Made by a program: the position numbers and the translations under genes. Of a stretch of 6,010 nucleotides of DNA, positions 1 to 5,146 are shown piece after piece. This DNA is from Spirochaetaceae bacterium (lineage in GTDB: Bacteria > Spirochaetota > Spirochaetia > Treponematales > Breznakiellaceae). The notes below the pieces were generated by a model. It worked only from the letters and a program-made list of their open reading frames with translations, had not been told where the DNA came from and ran no database searches. The first letter of the stretch is position 1. Every line of letters starts with the position of its first letter. The stretch lies in NCBI GenBank assembly GCA_031265535.1, contig JAISCO010000156.1, forward strand, positions 1 to 6,010, read 5' to 3'.

Positions 1-1386
1 GGCGATGAAATTTCACTTACCGAAGGCATAACCGAATATACGATAACGGTTAAAAGAGAGGGGCCTGACTCAATATCATACGAACTTACCCAATCATACA
101 AGTTTACCGTAAGCTACGAGCCCGACCTTGCGCTAAAGTCCATTGAGCTTTCAAGCGCCGGACATGACGAATGGACGCACACAATACTGGTTCAAGACGG
201 GCAGCCGCTTATGTTTACCGTCCCTTACGACAGCGCTATTATCGCCGCAAGCCCGAATAATGATACTGAGGTTAACTTAGCGGCAAACATGACGGCCGGT
301 GAAGGCGTTTTGTCTTCCGTGGGGGCGAACACCTGGGCGCTTAAATATACCGGTGATAACGGCCAATCCATTCACTCAACCGCGCGTATTATATCAAGCA
401 AAAATGTAGGCATTAAACTTTATACAAAAACATATATTCTGAATATTGAAAAAACCGTAGACCCTGATTACCCGACAAGTTACTGGGCAACGCAAACAGG
501 CACAGGCAACGGCTTAAGTATTGTAAAAGAGGATGGCACGTATTACGAGGTACATACATTCATATCCAGCGGTACGCTCAGCTTTCCTACCGATGACACT
601 GCTACTACCGAGTATCTTAAAACTGCTAAATTCGATTATCTTATCGTAGCGGGCGGCGGGGGCGCGGGCGGCGACGATGGGAGCTTCCAAAGCGACTTTC
701 CCGGCGGCGGGGGCGCAGGCGGACTGTTGTATAAAACCGGGCAAACCCTCACGCTGACGGCTGGGTCTGTTTCGGTAATGGTCGGAGCGGGAGGCGCGGG
801 AGGCCAACTCTATAAGCAGGGCGAGAACGGTAAAAACTCCGGAATAGGGACGACTATTGAGGTTACCGGAGGAGGAGGTGGCGGTGGTGGCGGCGGCACG
901 CATGATGCTATGACCGGAAAGAACGGCGGGTCAGGCGGCGGCGGCGGGGCAGGCAAAAGCGGCAATGGCTACTATGGCCCTGGAGGCACGGGCAAGAATG
1001 GCGCCAATGACATAAAGGGACACAATGGCGGCGCTGGCGCCAGTGCTACATGGAATGATGGCGGCGGCAGCGGCGGCGGCGCGGAAGGCCCTGGGGTTGT
1101 GGGAAACGGGAACGGAGTTGTAGTGGCAGGCGGCGCTCCCTGGAACGCGGCCAATGCAGGCGCTTCCTGGATTAGTACCGTTACCCAAAAGAATGAGTTT
1201 TCACGCGGCGGCAACGGCGGCGGCAATAACGGTCCCGGTAATCTTGGCGACAGAGCAGGCAAAAACTACGGCGACGGGGGTTTGGCCGGCAACAACACGA
1301 ATCAGTACGGCGGCGCCGGGCACAGCGGCATAGTGGTAATCCGCTTCCCGGCAAAGTCGAATCCTCCCGTTAGTGATGGTGAGTAA
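1..1386 (+). CDS. Glycine-rich repeat surface protein, 3' part (5' end beyond window)
   Basis: The frame is open from the first base, giving 461 residues before TAA at 1384-1386. The ATG at 211 lies inside a continuous coding stretch and is probably not the true start. Residues 1 to about 160 look like two beta-sandwich modules: beta-rich segments ending in similar strands (YKFTVSYEPD near 35-45, TKTYILNIEKTVDPD near 140-155). From about residue 181 comes a conserved lead-in (YEVHTFISSGTLSFP, then FDYLIVAGGGGAGG), followed by a Gly-rich domain of roughly 230 residues. It ends with GHSGIVVIRFPAK, the usual closing strand of this domain in bacterial surface and phage-tail-like proteins. No catalytic motif, membrane anchor or sorting signal is visible in this part. 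Function is unknown; a structural or adhesive extracellular role is inferred from the domain type. The assignment as a glycine-rich domain protein is firm, the role is not. Confidence 0.8.
   Translation, partial: GDEISLTEGITEYTITVKREGPDSISYELTQSYKFTVSYEPDLALKSIELSSAGHDEWTHTILVQDGQPLMFTVPYDSAIIAASPNNDTEVNLAANMTAGEGVLSSVGANTWALKYTGDNGQSIHSTARIISSKNVGIKLYTKTYILNIEKTVDPDYPTSYWATQTGTGNGLSIVKEDGTYYEVHTFISSGTLSFPTDDTATTEYLKTAKFDYLIVAGGGGAGGDDGSFQSDFPGGGGAGGLLYKTGQTLTLTAGSVSVMVGAGGAGGQLYKQGENGKNSGIGTTIEVTGGGGGGGGGGTHDAMTGKNGGSGGGGGAGKSGNGYYGPGGTGKNGANDIKGHNGGAGASATWNDGGGSGGGAEGPGVVGNGNGVVVAGGAPWNAANAGASWISTVTQKNEFSRGGNGGGNNGPGNLGDRAGKNYGDGGLAGNNTNQYGGAGHSGIVVIRFPAKSNPPVSDGE
646..1365 (+). repeat. GGC/GGN-rich low-complexity coding stretch
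   Basis: This stretch encodes the glycine-rich domain and is built of irregular runs of Gly codons (GGC, GGA, GGG, GGT). The longest Gly runs lie near 868-897 and 925-950. The runs are not exact tandem units, so this is low complexity rather than a clean repeat array. It produces long open frames on the opposite strand that are coding shadows. Confidence 0.7.
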
Positions 1387-1398
1387 CGGCGTTTTATA

Positions 1399-1435
1399 AG
1401 CCCCCCGCTCAACACGAAGTGTTGAGCGGGGGGCT
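1399..1435 (+). terminator. Perfect 17-bp stem hairpin after the glycine-rich gene
   Basis: The arms at 1399-1415 and 1419-1435 are perfectly complementary, with a GAA loop (1416-1418) and a stem that starts with a block of six G:C pairs. It begins 12 bases after the stop codon, where a terminator is expected. No T-run follows on the plus strand (GCTATTCAC comes next), so it is not a textbook intrinsic terminator. It could still stop transcription or protect the 3' end of the mRNA. Confidence 0.65.
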
Positions 1436-1498
1436 GCTATTCACGGGTCCCAACGACTCCTTATGTGCCAGCTTTAACCTGGGATGCTACAGCGGTTC

Positions 1499-1527
1499 TT
1501 GATATTCCCTATTTAATAGGGTATATT
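1499..1527 (+). promoter_or_regulatory. Sigma-70-type promoter of the toxin-antitoxin operon
   Basis: TTGATA (1499-1504) and TATATT (1522-1527) are separated by exactly 17 nt, a good match to -35 and -10 consensus. The expected transcription start (about 1533-1535) is very close to the toxin ATG at 1541, so the 5' leader would be very short and would cut through the weak AAGGTAG ribosome-binding candidate (1530-1536). Either the message is nearly leaderless or transcription starts slightly upstream. Confidence 0.55.
1502..1526. promoter_or_regulatory. Palindromic operator in the TA promoter
   Basis: The core CCCTATT-T-AATAGGG (1507-1521) is a perfect 7-bp inverted repeat around one central base. 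The symmetry extends to 12-bp arms (1502-1513 and 1515-1526) with a single mismatch (1506 against 1522). It fills the spacer and overlaps the -10 box, which suits a repressor that blocks RNA polymerase. In RelE/HigB-type operons the HTH antitoxin, alone or with toxin, usually binds such a site. The ligand is inferred, not shown. Confidence 0.55.
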
Positions 1528-1540
1528 TCAAGGTAGAAAT

Positions 1541-1893
1541 ATGACCCGTGAATTTGTGATGATGCCGGAATTCGACCGCCAGTGGCAAAAACTGGGCCTG
1601 GGCGGCAATGAACTCCGTCAATTGCAAAGGCCCTAATACAAAACCCTAAAGCGGGGCGCGTAATACAGGGAACCAAAGGGTTGCGCAAAATACGTATTGC
1701 CTTTGAAGGGCAGGGAAAAAGCGGAAGCGGCAGGGTTGTTTATGTGGATTTTACCGTCCATGAAACGGTTTATCGCATAACTGCCTATCCCAAAAATGAG
1801 AAGGACAATCTATCCAAAGCCGAGCGAAATGCAATCACCAAACTGATTGTCCGGCTGGAACAAGGCTTAAAAGAGCAGGGGAACTCAAAATGA
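1541..1893 (+). pseudogene. RelE/HigB-type toxin, frameshifted
   Basis: Translation from the ATG at 1541 gives MTREFVMMPEFDRQWQKLGL and continues to residue 31, then stops at TAA 1634-1636. The rest of the family sequence continues in the next frame from about 1630: ALIQNPKAGRVIQGTKGLRK, EGQGKSGSGRVVYVDF, ITAYPK, LSKAERNAITKLI. Adding one A in the run at 1625-1628 (GCAAAGG to GCAAAAGG) restores LQKALIQNPKAG and an uninterrupted protein of 117 residues, the normal length of these toxins. The family is RelE/HigB-like mRNA interferases that cleave mRNA, usually at the ribosome. The intact 3' frame has no upstream ATG; TTG at 1681 would give only a 70-residue fragment lacking the N-terminal helices. 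The gene overlaps the antitoxin start by ATGA (1890-1893), the usual translational coupling. It is probably inactive unless the lesion is a sequencing error or is bypassed by frameshifting. Confidence 0.8.
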
Positions 1894-2162
1894 GCATTTA
1901 CGAAAGCATAATGCAGGGCTTGACCGAAGCCCTAGACTACCAACATGACAAAATCAGCGCACGAAAAACAAAACTGACTATAAAGTCAGTGGATACTTTC
2001 AACAATAATGACATCAAGCGGATACGCCAAAGAACCGGTTTAAGCCAGGCGATGTTTGCCGGTTCGCTGGGCGTCTCACCAAAAACGGTGGAAGCGTGAG
2101 AAAACGGCAGAAACAAGCCGGAAGGAGCATCCCGTCGCCTGCTTAAGATAGTTCAGGAATAA
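1890..2162 (+). pseudogene. XRE-family HTH antitoxin with in-frame TGA at a conserved Trp
   Basis: This is the partner of the toxin, starting in its stop codon. Residues 1-39 form the toxin-facing N-terminal part (MSIYESIMQGLTEAL and following). Residues 41-69 form a Cro/C1-type helix-turn-helix (DIKRIRQRTGLSQAMFAGSL, GVSPKTVEA). TGA at 2097-2099 ends translation at residue 69. The same frame continues with ENGRNKPEGASRRLLKIVQE to TAA at 2160-2162, exactly the expected end (family pattern VEAWExGRxxPxGxxxRLL). The stop therefore replaces a TGG Trp codon by one G-to-A change. Full length would be 90 residues. Other genes here use TGG for Trp normally, so general recoding of TGA is unlikely. 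The truncated form keeps the recognition helix but loses the final helix, so repression of the operator at 1502-1526 may be impaired. Confidence 0.78.
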
Positions 2163-2221
2163 CCCTGGGTTTTTAAGGCAATTTCAGGCTGAGAAGTATT
2201 GAGGATGTATGCCTATTTAAA

Positions 2222-2250
2222 TTGACTTTTCTTGGGTGGAAGTATTATAG
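2222..2250 (+). promoter_or_regulatory. Candidate promoter upstream of the Rpn-family gene
   Basis: TTGACT (2222-2227) is followed by AT-rich hexamers: TTATAG (2245-2250) at 17 nt spacing, or TATTAT (2243-2248) at 15 nt. Transcription from here would give a leader of about 195 nt before the ATG at 2452. Only the hexamers support it. Confidence 0.35.
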
Positions 2251-2255
2251 CCCTG

Positions 2256-2400
2256 TCCCGCCCAACGAAGCGGGAAGACGCTTGCGTGTAGACACATGAG
2301 AAACCGGCTCGCTTCCAGCCGCGTATGCCAAACGCCCTTTTCGGACCCTACGGCAGAACCCGAAGCCTGTTTTGGGTATGCTGCCGCGTAGCGGACTTTA
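2256..2400 (+). other. Hairpin-rich leader between antitoxin and Rpn gene
   Basis: No credible gene lies in 2163-2451. Two stems are visible. TCCCGC (2256-2261) pairs with GCGGGA (2270-2275). CGGCAG (2351-2356) pairs with CTGCCG (2381-2386), with a nested ACCC/GGGT pair (2358-2361 and 2374-2377). Related words recur (CCGCGTATGCC near 2319, GGGTATGCTGCCGCGTA near 2374). I recognise no riboswitch or known RNA family. It could be a dispersed repeat element or an untranslated leader. Confidence 0.3.
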
Positions 2401-2405
2401 AACCT

Positions 2406-2421
2406 GGCAATGCGTGTTGCG
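2406..2421 (+). repeat. 16-bp direct repeat, left copy
   Basis: GGCAATGCGTGTTGCG lies 30 bases before the Rpn-family ATG. An identical copy lies at 3387-3402, beyond the end of the same gene. The word itself contains a short inverted pair (GCAA/TTGC). It may be a dispersed genomic repeat or a recombination scar. Confidence 0.65.
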
Positions 2422-2451
2422 CTTTCCGCCGAAACGGTATACATTTAGCTT

Positions 2452-3225
2452 ATGAAAGCCAATCGCAAGTACAAAGACAGCGTGTTCACCCTCCTCTTTA
2501 ACGACAAAAAACGACTCTTGGAGCTTTACAACGCGGTAAACGGAACATCGTTTACAAACGAGGACGACATAGAAATCAACACGCTGCAAAACGCGCTGTT
2601 CATGGGCATGATCAACGACATATCCTTCACCATCGCCGGTATGCTGGTTGTGCTGGTCGAGCATCAGTCCACGATAAACCCGAATATGCCGCTGCGCCTC
2701 CTCTTGTACATGGCGCGGATTTACGAAAAAATCATCGACAACAGGCGGCTGTATTCTAGCAAAAAGATAAACGTGCCCCGCCCGGAGTTCATCGTGCTGT
2801 ATACCGGGAAGGAAGATTTTCCCGCCGTAAAGACGCTAAAGCTGTCCGGCCTGTTCAAGGAAACAGGAAGGCACGATAAGGCACAGTTGGAACTAGAAGT
2901 AACGGTATACAACATAAACAAGGGCGTGAATCCTGCGATAGAAGAGAGAAGCCCCACATTGGGCGGATACGCCTGGCTTGTGGCGAAGGCGCGGGAGAAC
3001 GAGGCTGCCGGACTGGACAGGAACGAGGCGGTAAAGGGAGCGGTGCGTTTCTGCAAAGCCAGAGGGATACTGGCAGATTTCTTAAAAAAACACGGATCGG
3101 AGCAAAGAGAATATGTTACTGACAGAATGGAAATGGAAAGACGCTTTACAAGTTGCCCGGGAGGAAGCCCGGGAGGAAGCCCGGGAGGAAGGCAGAGAGG
3201 AAATTGCCAGAAACGCGCTGTCTGA
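2452..3225 (+). CDS. Rpn-family nuclease / putative transposase, C-terminus frameshifted
   Basis: The 257-residue product belongs to the Rpn/PDDEXK family, nucleases linked to RecA-independent recombination and often annotated as putative transposases. Family features are KYKDSVFTLLFNDK (7-20), then Asp56 in NDISF, and Glu70 and Gln72 in LVEHQST as the probable PD-(D/E)XK catalytic set. PEFIVLYTGK (111-120) is a conserved core strand. An all-alpha region follows (TLGGYAWLVAKARE near 169-182, AVRFCKARGILADFLKKHGSE near 197-217). After residue 217 the frame leaves the family pattern and becomes a Gly/Pro-rich artefact (PGGSPGGSPGG). The true tail, NMLLTEWKWKDAL and the REE repeats, is in the next frame. 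Removing one A in CAAAGAG (3103-3109) restores HGSEQENMLLTEW and a protein of about 282 residues ending at 3301. The catalytic part is complete, so activity is possible. No good Shine-Dalgarno sequence precedes the ATG. Confidence 0.82.
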   Translation: MKANRKYKDSVFTLLFNDKKRLLELYNAVNGTSFTNEDDIEINTLQNALFMGMINDISFTIAGMLVVLVEHQSTINPNMPLRLLLYMARIYEKIIDNRRLYSSKKINVPRPEFIVLYTGKEDFPAVKTLKLSGLFKETGRHDKAQLELEVTVYNINKGVNPAIEERSPTLGGYAWLVAKARENEAAGLDRNEAVKGAVRFCKARGILADFLKKHGSEQREYVTDRMEMERRFTSCPGGSPGGSPGGRQRGNCQKRAV

Positions 3226-3301
3226 AGGAGCCTCTCCTGAATTTGTGCGAAAAATTACCGGCCTTGATCTCGAGGCCATCACGCAGCTTGCCGCGCGGTA
3301 A
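3113..3301 (+). pseudogene. Out-of-frame C-terminal tail of the Rpn-family protein
   Basis: This frame encodes MLLTEWKWKDALQVAREE, three copies of AREE or GREE type units, then EIARNALSEGASPEFVRKIT and GLDLEAITQL, ending at TAA 3299-3301. Such a charged helical tail is the usual C-terminus of Rpn-family proteins, so it is the detached end of the preceding gene rather than a separate gene. It has no ribosome-binding site of its own, and the ATG at 3113 is the Met of the family's NML motif. Confidence 0.75.
3155..3190 (+). repeat. Three perfect 12-bp tandem repeats (AREE units)
   Basis: GCCCGGGAGGAA occurs three times without change at 3155-3166, 3167-3178 and 3179-3190, followed by a degenerate fourth unit (3191-3202). 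In the tail frame each unit encodes Ala-Arg-Glu-Glu, extending a charged helix or coiled coil. The unit length is a multiple of three, so copy-number change would alter tail length without breaking the frame. Confidence 0.85.
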
Positions 3302-3386
3302 CAAACCGCGCCGCGCCCACCCCTTTTAACGATGGTCTTACGAGAGTGTGGTTCGTGGTAAACTGAGAATTGCCGGGGCCTCACCG

Positions 3387-3402
3387 GGCAATGCGTGTTG
3401 CG
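3387..3402 (+). repeat. 16-bp direct repeat, right copy
   Basis: This copy of GGCAATGCGTGTTGCG is identical to 2406-2421 and lies 86 bases past the end of the Rpn tail frame. The two copies bracket the whole gene in the same orientation, about 981 bp apart. Flanking sequence differs apart from a few bases. Confidence 0.65.
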
Positions 3403-3426
3403 TGAAAAGATTACATGGCAAGAGAA

Positions 3427-3447
3427 CGCTTTTTTCAAAGAAAAGCG
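3427..3447. terminator. Weak hairpin in the convergent intergenic region
   Basis: CGCTTTT (3427-3433) pairs with AAAAGCG (3441-3447) around a 7-nt loop. It lies between the converging Rpn and livH genes, where a bidirectional terminator would be useful, but the stem is AT-rich and has no T-run after it in either direction. The rest of 3302-3507 shows no gene and no stronger hairpin. Confidence 0.25.
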
Positions 3448-3507
3448 GAGCGTGACGCGGGCAATGGCAGTCTAATTTTAGGCGGAAGGCCGTAATTAAC
3501 CGTAAAA

Positions 3508-4416
3508 CTAAACTTTAATGCGTGCCTTTGCGCCAAGTATTCCGGTAGGTTTAACAAGAAGTATGATTATCAGGATGGTGAACGAAACGGCGTCAGCGTA
3601 CTGCGATGAAATAAAACCTTTGGTAAGAGTTTCGGCTATACCAAGCACGATGCCGCCCAGCATCGCCCCGGGTACCGAGCCTATGCCGCCCAGCACCGCC
3701 GCTACAAAGGCTTTGAGGCCGGGCATGACGCCCATCATAGGTGAAATTTGCGGATAAGCAAACGCGAACAGGATGCCGCCTGACGCCGCAAGCGCCGAGC
3801 CCAGCGCGAAAGTAAATGAGATTGTCCGGTCTACGGAAATACCCATCAAACTTGCCGCCTGCCCGTCAAACGAAACGGCGCGCATCGCTTTTCCTCGTTT
3901 TGTGTGCACAATGATGTACTGAAGAGTTATCATCAGCGCGGCGGATACAACAATTACGATTATCTGTATATTCGAGATTGAGATTGGCCCCAGATTGACG
4001 TTATATGTAGACGGACGCGGAAACTGGCGCGGGTTAGCGCCTATAAACGGTATAACACGAGCGCCGTTCTGGAGAATAAGCGAAACCGCTATCGCCGTAA
4101 TAAGCGAGTTAAGACGCGGCGCGGAACGGAGCGGCTTGTACGCCAGCCGTTCTATCGTTACGCCGAGCGCCGCGCAAACCGCTGTCGCAAACATAAAAGC
4201 AAAAATTATGGACAGCGGAGAGACGCCTAGTTTTATTAACACAAAGTATCCGGCGTACGCGCCCGCCATAAGGATGTCGCCATGAGCAAAGTTTATCAGC
4301 AGGACAATTCCGTATACCATCGTATAGCCGAGCGCTATAAGAGCGTAGATGCTACCTAACGAAAGACCGTTTATAAGCTGCTGTATAAAAATTAAAAGCG
4401 TGTCCGCCGATGCCAT
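3508..4416 (-). CDS. livH: Branched-chain amino acid ABC transporter permease, LivH type
   Basis: The 302-residue inner-membrane permease is full length for LivH. With LivM, the LivG/LivF ATPases and a periplasmic binding protein, LivH imports Leu, Ile and Val. Family features are LINGLSLGSIYALIALGYTM (14-33), INFAHGD (41-47), RGKAMRAVSFD (174-184) with AASLMGI (187-193), the ATPase-contact region GLKAFVAAVLGGIGSVPGA (233-251), and KPTGILG (289-295). About eight hydrophobic helices are visible. It starts 10 nt after the P-II-like stop and is probably co-transcribed with it; no clear Shine-Dalgarno sequence is visible (TTTTTGACAA precedes the ATG). Unusually, no livM, livG or livF follows: the plus-strand accessory block lies downstream. 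Partner subunits must be encoded elsewhere or have been lost. The family is firm; substrate specificity within the hydrophobic amino acid or amide transporters is not. Confidence 0.93.
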   Translation of the reverse strand: MASADTLLIFIQQLINGLSLGSIYALIALGYTMVYGIVLLINFAHGDILMAGAYAGYFVLIKLGVSPLSIIFAFMFATAVCAALGVTIERLAYKPLRSAPRLNSLITAIAVSLILQNGARVIPFIGANPRQFPRPSTYNVNLGPISISNIQIIVIVVSAALMITLQYIIVHTKRGKAMRAVSFDGQAASLMGISVDRTISFTFALGSALAASGGILFAFAYPQISPMMGVMPGLKAFVAAVLGGIGSVPGAMLGGIVLGIAETLTKGFISSQYADAVSFTILIIILLVKPTGILGAKARIKV

Positions 4417-4426
4417 TTGTCAAAAA

Positions 4427-5146
4427 CTATCGTAATTCGATGCCGGTAATGTTGTCCGCGGGAACGGAAAATACTATTCCTTCAGACTTTGAATTTTGCC
4501 CGTGTGATTTACTTACCGCTTCCATTATGGGTTCCTTCTTTTCCCGCGTTGTCAGTATTATTATAATTTCCTTTTCGTTCTGTACAGAGATACCGAATAT
4601 TTTTGCTGGCCCCGTTTTTGAAAGCCCGCGGGCATTGATAACAGTCCCGCCGCCTGCCCCGGCTCCCCGCGCTACAGTCATAAATTCATCACTGTAACCT
4701 TGATTCAAAATAGCGATAATCAGGTCAAATTTTCTGCCCATCTGTTTTTCGTCCTTTTCGGCTTTGTGTTCGCCCGCATTCACGGCCGCAGAGGACGCTG
4801 CCACCGCGTCCGCCGCTATCAACTTTAGTATAGGATTGTTTATTGCCGACATCGGAATAGAAAATCCTATACCTGTACCCGGATGGTTAAGTCCGAGTTT
4901 CCGTCCCACTTCGTTCATCAGTGAAGGTATCATCACGTCCTGTTCCAGACAGAATATGACGGCTTTATTGGTTGCGCCAATCCCCAGTATATCAAGGATT
5001 TCGGAACTTGCGGTGCCCGTACCCTTGCATACAAAATGATAGCGCAGATTACTTTGGGCAAATATCGTGCTGATAATTTTTATCTTGCTCCAGTCAACAA
5101 TAAATATAACCAGCTTTATGACCGGTGTATTGAGATCGCCATTCAT
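4427..5146 (-). CDS. Tandem P-II-like (GlnB-fold) regulator linked to DUF1538 protein
   Basis: The 239-residue soluble protein appears to hold two P-II-like domains. Repeat A (about 10-101) begins IKLVIFIVDW and ends GIGFSIPMSAI. Repeat B (about 139-236) begins FDLIIAILNQ and ends GIVFSVPADNITGI. An Ala-rich, then charged linker (102-138) joins them. Repeat B keeps a glycine-rich loop and following strand (ARGAGAGGGTVINARG, 159-174) typical of P-II-like proteins; repeat A is more diverged there (GTGTASSEIL, 42-51). P-II proteins are trimeric sensors that bind adenine nucleotides and often control membrane transporters; relatives next to DUF1538 genes are usually annotated as P-II family nitrogen regulators. 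The ATG directly abuts the DUF1538 stop codon (TAAATG), so the two are translationally linked and probably work together. The ligand is unknown, and canonical uridylylation or 2-oxoglutarate sensing is not supported. Confidence 0.72.
   Translation of the reverse strand: MNGDLNTPVIKLVIFIVDWSKIKIISTIFAQSNLRYHFVCKGTGTASSEILDILGIGATNKAVIFCLEQDVMIPSLMNEVGRKLGLNHPGTGIGFSIPMSAINNPILKLIAADAVAASSAAVNAGEHKAEKDEKQMGRKFDLIIAILNQGYSDEFMTVARGAGAGGGTVINARGLSKTGPAKIFGISVQNEKEIIIILTTREKKEPIMEAVSKSHGQNSKSEGIVFSVPADNITGIELR

Larger units (their letters stand above)
1439..1553. repeat. 11-bp perfect inverted repeat around the TA promoter
   Basis: ATTCACGGGTC at 1439-1449 is the exact reverse complement of GACCCGTGAAT at 1543-1553, which covers the first toxin codons. 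The arms enclose about 93 nt holding the promoter and operator. It may be a long-range RNA or DNA structure, a distal operator half, or chance; no function is shown. Confidence 0.45.

Noticed and set aside
514..1262. Long minus-strand open frames opposite the glycine-rich domain.
   Set aside because: They are Ala/Pro-rich mirror frames created by GGC-type codons on the plus strand, with no domain features.
2097..2099. Alternative genetic code with TGA read as Trp.
   Set aside because: All other Trp positions I read in this window use TGG, and only one such TGA occurs, inside a gene whose partner is also broken.
2325..2501. A 58-codon plus-strand frame (MPNALFGPYGRTRSLF...) running into the start of the nuclease gene.
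   Set aside because: It lies over the hairpin-rich leader, overlaps the well-supported nuclease start in another frame, has no ribosome-binding site and resembles no family I can name.
3084..3091. A7-C run in the nuclease gene as a programmed -1 frameshift site.
   Set aside because: The slippery heptamer is out of phase for a -1 shift, and the tail needs a +1 (or -2) change. The conserved HGSE segment after the run is still in the original frame, which puts the lesion downstream.
3371..3390. TGCCGGGGCC...CCGGGCA as a terminator stem.
   Set aside because: Pairing needs a bulge and leaves only short helices, with no T-run on either side.
1541..3402. A new insertion sequence or CRISPR-like system in the middle block.
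   Set aside because: There is no terminal inverted repeat pair with a short target duplication, no DDE or HUH transposase, and no regularly spaced repeats. The content is explained by a TA pair and an Rpn gene.
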